Shown here: in pieces, positions 15,619 to 24,118 of the stretch
Position numbering within the stretch: the first letter of the stretch is position 1
Layout: each line of letters begins with the position of its first letter
Assembly: GCF_002209565.1 (NCBI RefSeq)
Contig: NZ_NJIH01000004.1
Location: 248,001-312,000, forward strand
Length of the DNA: 64,000 bases
Reading direction: 5' to 3'
Origin: Candidimonas nitroreducens
Lineage (GTDB): Bacteria > Pseudomonadota > Gammaproteobacteria > Burkholderiales > Burkholderiaceae_B
Translations under genes and position numbers: made by a program
The notes under the pieces: generated by a model
Databases searched by the model: none
What the model was told of the DNA's origin: nothing
Seen by the model: the letters and a program-made list of their open reading frames with translations, nothing else

Positions 15619-17720
15619 TATTCAAACTCCTTCAATTGAATCGAGACGCTGAAGTCGGGCAGGACGTCGACGTCAGCCTTGACGGGCACCACCAGCGTGG
15701 ATTCACGCTCCTCCAGCACCAAAGGCCCTTCCAGGCGGGTGCCGGGCAGCAGGTCATAACGCTGATACACATCAACGGGCTCGAAGCGCTTGCTGATGGG
15801 CAGATAGATCTCGCGGCGGCCGGCGGGCACTTGGCCGGTCGGACGAATCGGCATCGAGAAGCGATGCGTCTGCTGCTCACCCAGTCCGGTCAAGCGCCAG
15901 GTAAGAATCTGGGGGCGCGCGCCCGGCACCAAGTGGCCGTACAGGCGCTGATAGGCCGCCTCGAAGTGCTGGCGAAAGGCTTCCGGTGCGCTCTGGCCCA
16001 ACTCGTCGTAGGGCATTTGCACCGACACGTTGTCCCCCTGGCCGTAATAGCGCATTTCCGCGCCAACGATCCAGCGGATGTCAGCCAGGTCGGCGCCAGC
16101 CTCGCGCAATTCGGCTTCGATGTCGCCGCGCAGGTCGGCAAAGCGCTGGCGCACGTCGTCCCATTCGACCAGCTCCAGCAGCGCCGGCTGGGACCATGCC
16201 CGGTCGCTGCGCGCCGGCGCGGCCAGCATGCCCAGGCACGAGCCGGCGCCGGCCGCCACCGAAGCCAGTACGCGGCCTATGCGCAGCTTGCGCGCCACTT
16301 CGACCACATGCACGGGGCCCGCCCCACCGGTGGCCACGACAGTGAAGTCCCGCGGGTCGTGGCCTTTCTCCGCGATGTGGATGCGAGCGGCGCTGGCCAT
16401 GTTCTCGTTCACCATGTCATGGATGCCCCAGGCCACCTCGGTGGAAGACAGATCGATCTGGTCGGCCACGGTGGCCATTGCCTGCAGCGCTTTCTCGCGG
16501 CTCAACGCCATCTCGCCGCCAAGGAAATTGCCGGGATTCAGGTAGCCCAGCACCAGATCGGCATCGGTCACGGTAGGCTGCTCGCCGCCCAGGCCGTAGC
16601 TGGCCGGCCCAGGCACCGAACCGGCCGACTCGGGGCCGACATTGAGCAGGCCCAGCCGATTGACCGTCGCGATCGAACCGCCGCCGGCGCCGATCTCGAT
16701 GAGGTCGATGCTGGGGATCAGGATGGGCAGGCCCGAGCCGCGCTTGAAACGGTGCACCCGGGCGCACTCGAAGCTGAACGCGATCGGCGCTTCGCCGTGG
16801 GCAATGACGCAGGCCTTGGCGGTAGTGCCGCCCATGTCGAATGCCAGTACCTGTCCGATGCCCTGCTCTGCGGCGGTATTCAGTGCCGACAGCACCCCTG
16901 CCGCCGGCCCCGACTCCAGCAGGAAGATGGGAGCATGCGCCGCCGCATCCGCGGACGAAAACCCGCCGCTGGACACCATGATGCGCAGCGGCACGCCCCT
17001 CTGGATGTCGGCCAGGCGCAAATGCAATTCGCGCAGGTATTTTTCGACGATAGGCTTGACATAGGCGTTGGCCACTACCGACGAGGTGCGCTCGAACTCC
17101 TTGATCTCGGCGGCCAGTTCGGACGACAGCGAGACGGCCACGCCCGGCAGCGCCCCGGCCAGGTATAGTCCGAGCCGGCGTTCGTGTTCGCCGTTGATGT
17201 ATGCGTGCAGAAGGCTGATGGCGACGGACTGCACGCCGGTGCCTCGAACCCACTCGGCCACCCTGGCCATTTCCTGCTCCGTCAGCGGGCGAACCACACG
17301 GCCGGCAGCGTTCAGGCGCTCGTCGACCTCCATGCGAAGCTCGGGCGGCACCAGCGGCGCGGGGATCGCAAGATCCAGATCGTACAGGTCGTAGCGCCAC
17401 TCCCGGCCGATGTCCAGGCTATCGCGCATGCCGCGCGTAGTGATCAGTGCAGTGCTGGCGCCTTTGCGTTCGATCAGCGTATTCGTCACGAGCGTCGTGC
17501 CATGCACCACCTCGACCAAATGGACATCGGCGCCGTCGCGGCGGACGCGGGCAAGAATGTCTCGAATGACGGTGCTGACGGCCTCGCCCGGATCGTCGGG
17601 CGTGGTCAAGGTCTTGCCTATCCAGATTTTTCCCGTATCGGCCAGCGTCGCGATGCCATCGGTGAAAGTGCCTCCGATATCCACGGCAATATGCAAGCCT
17701 TTGTCGTCCTGTGTACTCAC
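15618..17720 (-). CDS. hyuA: Hydantoinase A / ATP-dependent HyuA-type subunit
   Basis: 700 residues with the ASKHA-type ATPase pattern of HyuA/oxoprolinase: AVDIGGTFTDGIATL at the N-terminus and LAFDMGGTTAKACVI near residue 290, followed by IDLIEIGAGGGSIA. The GTG start at 17720 is chosen because GGGGGAGCAG lies directly upstream, and residues before it look unlike the family. First gene of the operon, divergent from the LysR gene. It should phosphorylate a lactam or hydantoin carbonyl, with HyuB completing hydrolysis. The operon is probably activated by the divergent regulator. Confidence 0.9.
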   Translation of the reverse strand: MSTQDDKGLHIAVDIGGTFTDGIATLADTGKIWIGKTLTTPDDPGEAVSTVIRDILARVRRDGADVHLVEVVHGTTLVTNTLIERKGASTALITTRGMRDSLDIGREWRYDLYDLDLAIPAPLVPPELRMEVDERLNAAGRVVRPLTEQEMARVAEWVRGTGVQSVAISLLHAYINGEHERRLGLYLAGALPGVAVSLSSELAAEIKEFERTSSVVANAYVKPIVEKYLRELHLRLADIQRGVPLRIMVSSGGFSSADAAAHAPIFLLESGPAAGVLSALNTAAEQGIGQVLAFDMGGTTAKACVIAHGEAPIAFSFECARVHRFKRGSGLPILIPSIDLIEIGAGGGSIATVNRLGLLNVGPESAGSVPGPASYGLGGEQPTVTDADLVLGYLNPGNFLGGEMALSREKALQAMATVADQIDLSSTEVAWGIHDMVNENMASAARIHIAEKGHDPRDFTVVATGGAGPVHVVEVARKLRIGRVLASVAAGAGSCLGMLAAPARSDRAWSQPALLELVEWDDVRQRFADLRGDIEAELREAGADLADIRWIVGAEMRYYGQGDNVSVQMPYDELGQSAPEAFRQHFEAAYQRLYGHLVPGARPQILTWRLTGLGEQQTHRFSMPIRPTGQVPAGRREIYLPISKRFEPVDVYQRYDLLPGTRLEGPLVLEERESTLVVPVKADVDVLPDFSVSIQLKEFE

Positions 17721-17861
17721 CTGCTCCCCCTGAGTGTGCTTCGATCCAGCTAGTTCGCGCTTATGGTAGGGCAGTGAATATGCCAGTACAAATGAAAAAT
17801 ATCTGAGTATTGATTGATACAATCAATAAATAGCCAGGCCGGCATTCGAATGGGACGCGAC
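17721..17861. promoter_or_regulatory. Divergent hyuA/lysR promoter region with a perfect palindrome
   Basis: TATTGATTG (17808-17816) and its exact inverse CAATCAATA (17820-17828) flank ATA. A palindrome of this type, containing T-N11-A spacing, is the usual recognition site of LysR-type regulators. It lies 33 bases before the regulator's ATG and about 90 bases from the hyuA start, in a suitable position for autorepression and activation of the divergent operon. Confidence 0.6.
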
Positions 17862-18839
17862 ATGAACAAAACGATCACACTGAGGCATTTGCGATGTTTC
17901 ATGGCCGTCGCTCAGACGCGCTCTTTCACGCAAGCGGCGCAGCGCGTGTATCTCACCCAATCGTCGCTGACGACGACCATCCGGCAGCTCGAGGAAAGCC
18001 TGGGCCTGCGGCTGTTCGACCGCACCACGCGCCAGGTAAGCTTGACCGCAGCCGCGCGGCACTTCCAGCAGCACGCCGAAAAGCTGCTGCGCGACTTCGA
18101 CATGCTGATCGACGATACCCGCGCCTTGGCGAACGGCTACAGCGGGCATCTGAGCATCGCCGCCGCGCCGTCCATCGTCGTCACGGTGCTGGCGCCGGCG
18201 CTGGTCGAGTTCCGCGCGCGCTCGCCCGGCGTGTCCGTTTCGCTGCGCGACGCAGGCTCGGCAGAGATCGAGCACCGAGTGCTCGACGGCAAAGTGGATT
18301 TCGGCGTCTGCAGCCGCCTGCAGAACCACCCCGAGCTGGAATACCGCCCTTTGCTGCGCGACCGCTACGGCGTCGTCTGCAGCGCCGACCACCCTCTTGC
18401 GGCGCTCGAGCGGCCCGTTACCTGGGATGACGTCTCGCGCTATCGCAGCGACTGGGTCGGCCTGGCATCGGACACGCTGGTGGGCCGGGTGCACAAGCAG
18501 ATTCTTGGCGATGACGCGCCGAGCGCTTATCTGGAAGAGCTGTCCAGCACCTCGATGCTGGGGCCCATGCTGGCGCTGGGCAACCGATTTTCCATCATTC
18601 CCGGCTTGACGCAGGTGGCCCACCAGCTGGACTTCTTGCGCTTCCTGGACATGGCGCCGCCCCATATCGAGCGCGAACTCTGTCTGGTCACCCGGCGATT
18701 GCGTTCCTTGTCGCCGGCCGCATCGACATTGCTGGCTTGCATGTTCGAGGAGCTGACCCGGTTCGACCTTCCGGCCGGCATGGATCTGGTTCAGGAAGCC
18801 AATACAGGCGATCTTTTCTCACCCCGCACACCCGCCTAG
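17862..18839 (+). CDS. LysR-type transcriptional regulator of the hyu operon
   Basis: 325 residues. The N-terminal helix-turn-helix reads ITLRHLRCFMAVAQTRSFTQAA and LTQSSLTTTIRQLEESLG, followed by LFDRTTRQVSLT, all standard for LysR proteins. The effector domain fills residues 90-300. The ATG at 17862 was chosen because the HTH normally begins within a few residues; an upstream in-frame ATG at 17814 would lie inside the operator palindrome. Divergent from hyuA, so it probably activates that operon in response to the substrate or an intermediate. Confidence 0.88.
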   Translation: MNKTITLRHLRCFMAVAQTRSFTQAAQRVYLTQSSLTTTIRQLEESLGLRLFDRTTRQVSLTAAARHFQQHAEKLLRDFDMLIDDTRALANGYSGHLSIAAAPSIVVTVLAPALVEFRARSPGVSVSLRDAGSAEIEHRVLDGKVDFGVCSRLQNHPELEYRPLLRDRYGVVCSADHPLAALERPVTWDDVSRYRSDWVGLASDTLVGRVHKQILGDDAPSAYLEELSSTSMLGPMLALGNRFSIIPGLTQVAHQLDFLRFLDMAPPHIERELCLVTRRLRSLSPAASTLLACMFEELTRFDLPAGMDLVQEANTGDLFSPRTPA

Positions 18840-18959
18840 CGCCCAGGCACACCCAGCTAGGGTTAACCATAGGTAGACGTTTCCATGCGCGCTACTTACT
18901 ATCATCAACATTATTAACGACAATATTATCGATAATATTGTAAAGAAGCGGAACCCACC
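18840..18959 (+). promoter_or_regulatory. 22-bp perfect palindrome upstream of the sugar-acid operon
   Basis: Positions 18920-18941 form a flawless palindrome whose half-site is ACAATATTATC followed by its exact inverse. It ends 18 bases before the dehydratase ATG. The centre TTATCGATAA has the CG core common in LacI-type operators; GntR-type binding is also possible. The surrounding 18890-18945 is strikingly AT-rich, unlike the GC-rich genes, and should contain the operon promoter. Confidence 0.65.
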
Positions 18960-20693
18960 ATGAGCAAGCCAGCCGGATTACGAAAGGGCCTCACACAATA
19001 CGGGGACGTGGGTTTCTCCCTGTTCTTGCGCAAAGCGTTCATCAAGGGCGCCGGCTATACCGACGATGCGCTCGACCGCCCCATCGTGGGTATCGCCAAC
19101 ACCGGCAGCGGCTTCAACCCCTGCCATGGCAACGCGCCGCAGCTGATCGAGGCCGTCAAGCGCGGCGTCATGCTGGCCGGCGGCATCGCGATCGACTTCC
19201 CCACCATCTCGGTACACGAGAGCTTCGCGCACCCCACCAGCATGTTCCTGCGCAACCTCATGTCCATGGACACCGAGGAAATGCTGCGGGCGCAGCCCAT
19301 GGACGCCGTGGTGCTGATAGGGGGCTGCGACAAGACGGTGCCGGCGCAGCTCATGGCCGCCGCCTCCGCCGGCATCCCGGCCATCGAGCTGGTAACGGGC
19401 CCCATGCTGAACGGCTCGCACCAGGGCACCAGGGTGGGCGCCTGCACCGACTGCAGGCGCTATTGGGCCAGCTACCGCGCCGATGAAATCGACGACGCGG
19501 AAATCGCGCAGATCAATAACCAGCTGGTGGGCAGCGTCGGCACCTGCTGCGTCATGGGCACGGCCAGCACCATGGCCTGTATTTCGGAAGCCCTGGGCAT
19601 GATGCTGCCCGGCGGCGCCACGCCGCCGGCCGTGACGGCCGACCGGGCCCGCATCGCCGAACGCACCGGCACCCAGGCGGTGGCCATGATCAAGGCGGGC
19701 CTGACGCCCGAGCGCATCCTGACCCCCCAGGCATTCGAGAACGCGCTGCGGGTGCTGTTCGCAATCGGCGGGTCTACCAATGGGCTGATCCATCTGACTG
19801 CGGTGGCGGGGCGCATGGGCATACGGGTCGATCTCGCGCAGGTCGACCGCATGAGCGCGGAAACCCCCGTGCTGCTGGATCTGAAACCGTCGGGCGACCA
19901 CTATATGGAAGACTTCCACAAGGCGGGCGGACTGGCCACGGTCTTGCGCGAGCTCCGGCCGTTCCTGCATCTGGATGCCTTGACCGTAACCGGACGCACA
20001 CTGGGCGAAGAACTGGACGCGGCCGCGCCGGCGTTTCCCCAAGACGTGGTGCGCAAGCTCGACAACCCGGTTTATGCCCAGGGCGGCATCGCCGTGCTGA
20101 AGGGCAATCTTGCTCCCGAAGGGGCCATTATCAAGCAGTCCGCGGCGGCTCCCGGGCTCATGGCCCACGAAGGGCGGGCCGTCGTGTTCGAGAACAGCGA
20201 AGACCTGGCGGCGCGTCTGGACGACCCGGATCTGGACGTGCGGGCCGACGATATCCTGGTTCTGAAGCATATCGGGCCCGTCGGCGGCCCCGGCATGCCC
20301 GAGGCGGGCTATATCCCGATACCGAAGAAACTGGCCCGCCTGGGGGTCAAGGATATGGTGCGCATCTCCGACGGCCGCATGAGCGGCACGGCGGCGGGCA
20401 CCATCGTCCTGCACGTCACACCCGAAGCGGCCTTGGGCGGCCCGCTGGCCTGGGTGCGCACCGGCGACCGCATCAAGCTGGACGTGCCGAACCGCAGCCT
20501 GTCGCTGCTGGTCGGCGACGAAGAAATGGCCGCCCGCGCCGCGGCGCAGCCCATGGATCGGACGCCGGATCCGGACGCCCGGGGCTACCGCAAGCTTTAC
20601 CTGGAATGCGTGCTGCAGGCCGACAAGGGCTGTGACTTCGATTTTCTGCAGGCCCCGCACATGACGCGCAGCGTACCGGGCGCTTCATCCTGA
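18960..20693 (+). CDS. Sugar-acid dehydratase, IlvD/Edd family
   Basis: 577 residues of the dihydroxy-acid/aldonate dehydratase family. The three Fe-S cysteine regions are visible: GFNPCHGN (Cys 55), GGCDKTVPA (Cys 123, with the carbamylated Lys 125) and VGTCCVMGTA (Cys 196/197). SDGRMSGTA lies near the C-terminus. The GSGFNPCHGN form and the sugar-acid neighbours suggest an arabonate/xylonate/gluconate-type dehydratase rather than the IlvD of branched-chain amino-acid synthesis. It should remove water to give a 2-keto-3-deoxy acid for the DapA-like aldolase downstream. The precise sugar acid is unknown. Confidence 0.88.
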   Translation: MSKPAGLRKGLTQYGDVGFSLFLRKAFIKGAGYTDDALDRPIVGIANTGSGFNPCHGNAPQLIEAVKRGVMLAGGIAIDFPTISVHESFAHPTSMFLRNLMSMDTEEMLRAQPMDAVVLIGGCDKTVPAQLMAAASAGIPAIELVTGPMLNGSHQGTRVGACTDCRRYWASYRADEIDDAEIAQINNQLVGSVGTCCVMGTASTMACISEALGMMLPGGATPPAVTADRARIAERTGTQAVAMIKAGLTPERILTPQAFENALRVLFAIGGSTNGLIHLTAVAGRMGIRVDLAQVDRMSAETPVLLDLKPSGDHYMEDFHKAGGLATVLRELRPFLHLDALTVTGRTLGEELDAAAPAFPQDVVRKLDNPVYAQGGIAVLKGNLAPEGAIIKQSAAAPGLMAHEGRAVVFENSEDLAARLDDPDLDVRADDILVLKHIGPVGGPGMPEAGYIPIPKKLARLGVKDMVRISDGRMSGTAAGTIVLHVTPEAALGGPLAWVRTGDRIKLDVPNRSLSLLVGDEEMAARAAAQPMDRTPDPDARGYRKLYLECVLQADKGCDFDFLQAPHMTRSVPGASS

Positions 20694-20726
20694 ACATCTC
20701 ACTCTCGCCAACAGAAGGACTATGCC

Positions 20727-21878
20727 ATGAGTGCAAAGGGCACTAATCACGACCTGGGCGCCCGCATCGAATCGGTGCAGGCCAGAACCATCAGCATTCC
20801 GCTGGATCACCCCACATCGTTCTCTACCAGAAAGGTTCTGGCGCGCGATTACGCGGTGCTGAAGGTGCGCACGGCCGATGGCACCGAAGGCATCGGCTTC
20901 TGCTACGCCGGCAGCCACGGCGGCAGCCTGGTGGCGCATGCCGTGCGCGATCTGTTCCGCTCGCAGCTCGTCGGCCAGAACGCGCTGCGCGTCGAGGGGC
21001 TATGGAGCGATCTGTACCAGGGCTCGCTGCTGCACGGGCGGGCCGGGTCTGTCATGCGGGCGCTGTCGATCATCGACATTGCCCTGTGGGATCGCAACGC
21101 CCGCGCCGCCGGCCTGCCCCTCAGCCAATACCTGGGCGGCGACCAGATCGACTCCGTGGATGCCTATGCCAGCGGCGGCTACTACCTGGACGGCAAGACC
21201 GACCAGATGCTGGGCGACGAGCTGGCGGGCTACGTCGCGCAGGGGTTCAAGGCGGTCAAGATGAAGGTTGGGCGCCTCGGCCCCAAGGAAGAAGAACGCC
21301 GCATCCGCACCGCGCGCGAGGCCATCGGGGACGACATCCTGCTCATGCTGGACGCCAACAATGCCTGGAAAGACCTGCCTACGGCGCTGGAATACATGAA
21401 GCGCTACGCCCCCAGCAAGCCTTATTTCATAGAAGAGCCCTTCAGCCCCGACGACATCAACAACCATGCCGCACTGGCTCGCAGCACGCCCATCCCCGTG
21501 GCCACGGGTGAAATCGAGGCGGGCCGCTGGCGCCACCAGGAACTGCTGGAAAAACGCGCGGCGATGATGCTGCAGACCGACGCCGCCGTCTGCGGCGGCA
21601 TTTCGGAATGGCGCCGCATCGCGGCAATGGCCGCGGGCTTTGGCGCCAGCATGTACCCGCACTGGTTCCACGACCTGCACGTGCATTTGGTGGCGGCCAC
21701 CCCGAACGCCACCTATGTTGAATTCTTCCCCGACGACCAGGTGCTCAATTTCCGCCGCCTGGTCGACACCCAGCTCGAATTCACCGGCGGGCGCCTGCAG
21801 GTTCCCAGCCGGCCCGGCCTGGGATTCAGCTTCGATGCGGCGGCACTCGAGCGTTATGCGCTCGACGATTGGGCATAA
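20727..21878 (+). CDS. Mandelate racemase / muconate lactonizing enzyme family protein (sugar-acid dehydratase-like)
   Basis: 383 residues of the enolase superfamily. Catalytic landmarks are KAVKMK (Lys 178/180), metal ligands Asp 209 (MLDANN), Glu 236 (IEEP) and Glu 262 (ATGEIEAG), and the C-terminal base in PHWFHDLHVH (312-320). Such enzymes dehydrate aldonates or aldarates, or racemise 2-hydroxy acids. It starts 33 bases after the IlvD-type gene with AGAAGGACT before its ATG. Two dehydratase-type enzymes in one operon suggest either two substrates or one racemisation and one dehydration step. Confidence 0.88.
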   Translation: MSAKGTNHDLGARIESVQARTISIPLDHPTSFSTRKVLARDYAVLKVRTADGTEGIGFCYAGSHGGSLVAHAVRDLFRSQLVGQNALRVEGLWSDLYQGSLLHGRAGSVMRALSIIDIALWDRNARAAGLPLSQYLGGDQIDSVDAYASGGYYLDGKTDQMLGDELAGYVAQGFKAVKMKVGRLGPKEEERRIRTAREAIGDDILLMLDANNAWKDLPTALEYMKRYAPSKPYFIEEPFSPDDINNHAALARSTPIPVATGEIEAGRWRHQELLEKRAAMMLQTDAAVCGGISEWRRIAAMAAGFGASMYPHWFHDLHVHLVAATPNATYVEFFPDDQVLNFRRLVDTQLEFTGGRLQVPSRPGLGFSFDAAALERYALDDWA

Positions 21879-21893
21879 AGACCGGAGACATCC

Positions 21894-22832
21894 ATGAGCA
21901 CAGACAAAAAAGGCGGTATTTATTCACCCGTGGTGACGCCGTTCGGGGCCGATCTTGCCCCCGATGGCCAGCGGCTGGTGCGGCATTGCCGCTGGCTGCT
22001 GGGCCAAGGCGTCGGCCTGGCCGTATTCGGCACCAATTCCGAGGCCAACTCCATGTCGGCCCAGGAAAAAATGGGCCTGATGGACGACCTGGTCAAGGCC
22101 GGCATCGCGCCGGGCCGGATGATGCCGGGCACGGGCTGCTGCGCCCTGACCGACACGGTCGAACTGACGCGCCACGCTCTGGCCCACGACATCCATGACG
22201 TGCTGATGCTGCCGCCCTTCTACTACAAAGGCGTCTCGGACGATGGGCTCTTTGCCTCGTATTCCGAAGTGATCCAGCGCGTCGGCGACGCCAGTCTGCG
22301 CATTTACCTGTATCACATTCCTCCGGTATCGCAGGTGCCCCTCAGCATTCCCCTGATACAGCGCCTGCTGGATGCTTATCCCCGCGTCATCGCCGGCATC
22401 AAAGACAGCTCGGGAGACTGGAGCAACACGCAGGCCATGCTGCAAAGCGTGCAGTCGCCCGATTTCAACGTGTACGCCGGCAGCGAGTCCTTCCTGCTGG
22501 ATACGCTGCGCGGCGGCGGCGCCGGATGCATTACCGCGACCGGGAACGTGAACCCCGCGGCGATCGTGCACCTGTACGAAACCTGGCAAAACGAAGACGC
22601 CGACCGGCAGCAGGCTGCATTGAACGCGGTGCGGCAGGCCTTCCAGCAATTTTCCATGATCCCCGCCCTCAAGGCGGCCGTCGCAAGCTATGGCGATGAT
22701 CCCGATTGGTTCCGGGTGCGCCCGCCGCTGCTGGCGCTGGGCGATGCCCAGGCAAAGAAACTGATTACCGACCTGGACAAGCTGGGGTTCTCCATGCCCG
22801 GCTTGAATCAAAAAGCCGGGCATATCGGCTAG
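21894..22832 (+). CDS. DapA-family class I aldolase (2-keto-3-deoxy sugar-acid aldolase type)
   Basis: 312 residues of the dihydrodipicolinate synthase / N-acetylneuraminate lyase fold. The substrate carboxylate motif is FGTNSEANS (45-53), the catalytic Tyr is 140 (LYHIPP) and the Schiff-base Lys is 170 (AGIKDSSGDW). Sequence context (two dehydratases) argues for cleavage or dehydration of a 2-keto-3-deoxy acid rather than lysine synthesis. The gene begins 15 bases after the enolase-superfamily gene with CCGGAGAC before the ATG. Products would be pyruvate plus an aldehyde, or a semialdehyde if it is a decarboxylating dehydratase. Confidence 0.88.
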   Translation: MSTDKKGGIYSPVVTPFGADLAPDGQRLVRHCRWLLGQGVGLAVFGTNSEANSMSAQEKMGLMDDLVKAGIAPGRMMPGTGCCALTDTVELTRHALAHDIHDVLMLPPFYYKGVSDDGLFASYSEVIQRVGDASLRIYLYHIPPVSQVPLSIPLIQRLLDAYPRVIAGIKDSSGDWSNTQAMLQSVQSPDFNVYAGSESFLLDTLRGGGAGCITATGNVNPAAIVHLYETWQNEDADRQQAALNAVRQAFQQFSMIPALKAAVASYGDDPDWFRVRPPLLALGDAQAKKLITDLDKLGFSMPGLNQKAGHIG

Positions 22833-22836
22833 CTTC

Positions 22837-22871
22837 GCGCCGAACCAGCCGAGCGACGGCTGGTTCGGCGC
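22837..22871 (+). terminator. 15-bp perfect hairpin after the aldolase gene
   Basis: GCGCCGAACCAGCCG (22837-22851) pairs exactly with 22857-22871 around AGCGA, five bases after the aldolase stop. No T-run follows. It may be a partial terminator or a stabilising structure that sets different mRNA levels for the enzyme genes and the following transporter genes. Confidence 0.5.
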
Positions 22872-22990
22872 AACCCTGGCGTGCAAACCCCAGGCACAGA
22901 CGGGCACGCGGATGATGCAGCGATAAAAGACCCGAACACGCAGAGCTTGTATTCAACCAAAACGTTCAACTCATCACGGAGACAAACCCT

Positions 22991-23908
22991 ATGAGGCTGT
23001 CATTTACACAGAGTGTCGCTACAACGTCTATCGTCGCGCTTGCCATGGGCCTGGCCTGCACATCCTCGGCCGAAGAGCTGACTGGGACACTCAAGAAAAT
23101 CAAGGAGACGAACTCGATAACCATAGGCCATCGCGCCTCGTCCATGCCGATCTCTTACATGGACGACCAGCATCATCCGCTCGGGTACGCCGTAGACGTA
23201 TGCAAGCTGGTGGTCAAGGATCTGAAGAAAAAGCTGAACCTGCCCAATCTACAAGTGAACTGGCAGATGACCACCGCCGCCAACCGCATTCCCCTGCTGC
23301 GCAACGGCGCCACCGACCTGCAATGCGGCAGCGGCACCATCACCGAATCGCGCCGCAAGGTGGTTTCCTTCGGCCCGCCCTATTACATTGCGGGCATCAC
23401 CGCCATCGTCAAGAAAAGCTCGGGGATCAAGACACTGTCTGATCTGCGCGGCAAAAGCATAGCCGTAACCGGCGGCACGACCGCGGTGCCCGTGGTTACC
23501 GCCTACACCGATAAAAACAAGCTCGGCTACCAGTTGGTGAAAACCAAGGAAAACGGCCAGTCCTTCCTGCTCGTGCAAAGCGACCGGGTCGCCGCCTACA
23601 TGAACAACGACATTATCCTGTATGGCGCGCGGGCTACCACGGCGGCGCACCCCGAAGACTACGACATTCTTTCGGAAACCATCGACGTCGAGCCGTTTGC
23701 CATGATCTTCCGCAAGGACGACCCGCAATTCAAGAAGTTCATCGACGATTCGGTCGTAGGCGTCTTCAAGAGCGGCGAAATGAAGAAGCTGTACGACAAG
23801 TGGTTCCTGGCGCCGATTCCGCCCAACAAGGTCAACCTGAACGTGCCCCTCGGGAAACAGCTGGCACAACAATTCAAGGATCCGGTGGTCGACTGGGTAG
23901 TGAAATAA
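22991..23908 (+). CDS. ABC transporter substrate-binding protein, polar amino-acid type (GltI-like)
   Basis: 305 residues with a signal peptide (cleavage near SSA-EE) and a bacterial extracellular solute-binding family 3 domain: SITIGHRASSMPISYMDD, GYAVDVCKLV, CGSGTITESRRKVVSFGPPYY. The pattern matches the glutamate/aspartate binding protein GltI. The associated ATPase and two permeases follow on the same strand. Because the flanking genes are for sugar-acid catabolism, the ligand may be an acidic sugar-derived molecule or an amino acid; sequence alone does not decide. Confidence 0.88.
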   Translation: MRLSFTQSVATTSIVALAMGLACTSSAEELTGTLKKIKETNSITIGHRASSMPISYMDDQHHPLGYAVDVCKLVVKDLKKKLNLPNLQVNWQMTTAANRIPLLRNGATDLQCGSGTITESRRKVVSFGPPYYIAGITAIVKKSSGIKTLSDLRGKSIAVTGGTTAVPVVTAYTDKNKLGYQLVKTKENGQSFLLVQSDRVAAYMNNDIILYGARATTAAHPEDYDILSETIDVEPFAMIFRKDDPQFKKFIDDSVVGVFKSGEMKKLYDKWFLAPIPPNKVNLNVPLGKQLAQQFKDPVVDWVVK

Positions 23909-24118
23909 GCCGGCGCTTGCATGCGAGGCAATACCGGGCCGGCACGAAACCCCGTATCGCCTCATAGGCCAGGTATCGCTTGCGCCAGAACCCCTGGGCC
24001 GGCAACGGCCCAGCCATCGGCCCCATTTACTTCGCTCCGCCCGCACGCAATGCGCGGCCGATCCGGCCATGCGCGCTGCGCGGATCCGGCTTCGGGCGCA
24101 TAAAGACAGCGTAGAGAC
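23909..24118 (+). other. 210-bp intergenic spacer inside the ABC operon
   Basis: GC-rich DNA with no open frame of interest lies between the binding-protein gene and the ATPase gene. Such spacers often let the binding protein be made in excess of the membrane parts. I see no clear hairpin-plus-T-run terminator here. Confidence 0.35.

Noticed and set aside
18978-20660. 560-codon antisense frame opposite the IlvD-type dehydratase
   Set aside because: It mirrors a clear dehydratase gene with all Fe-S motifs, and its own composition (His, Gln, Arg) fits no protein family.
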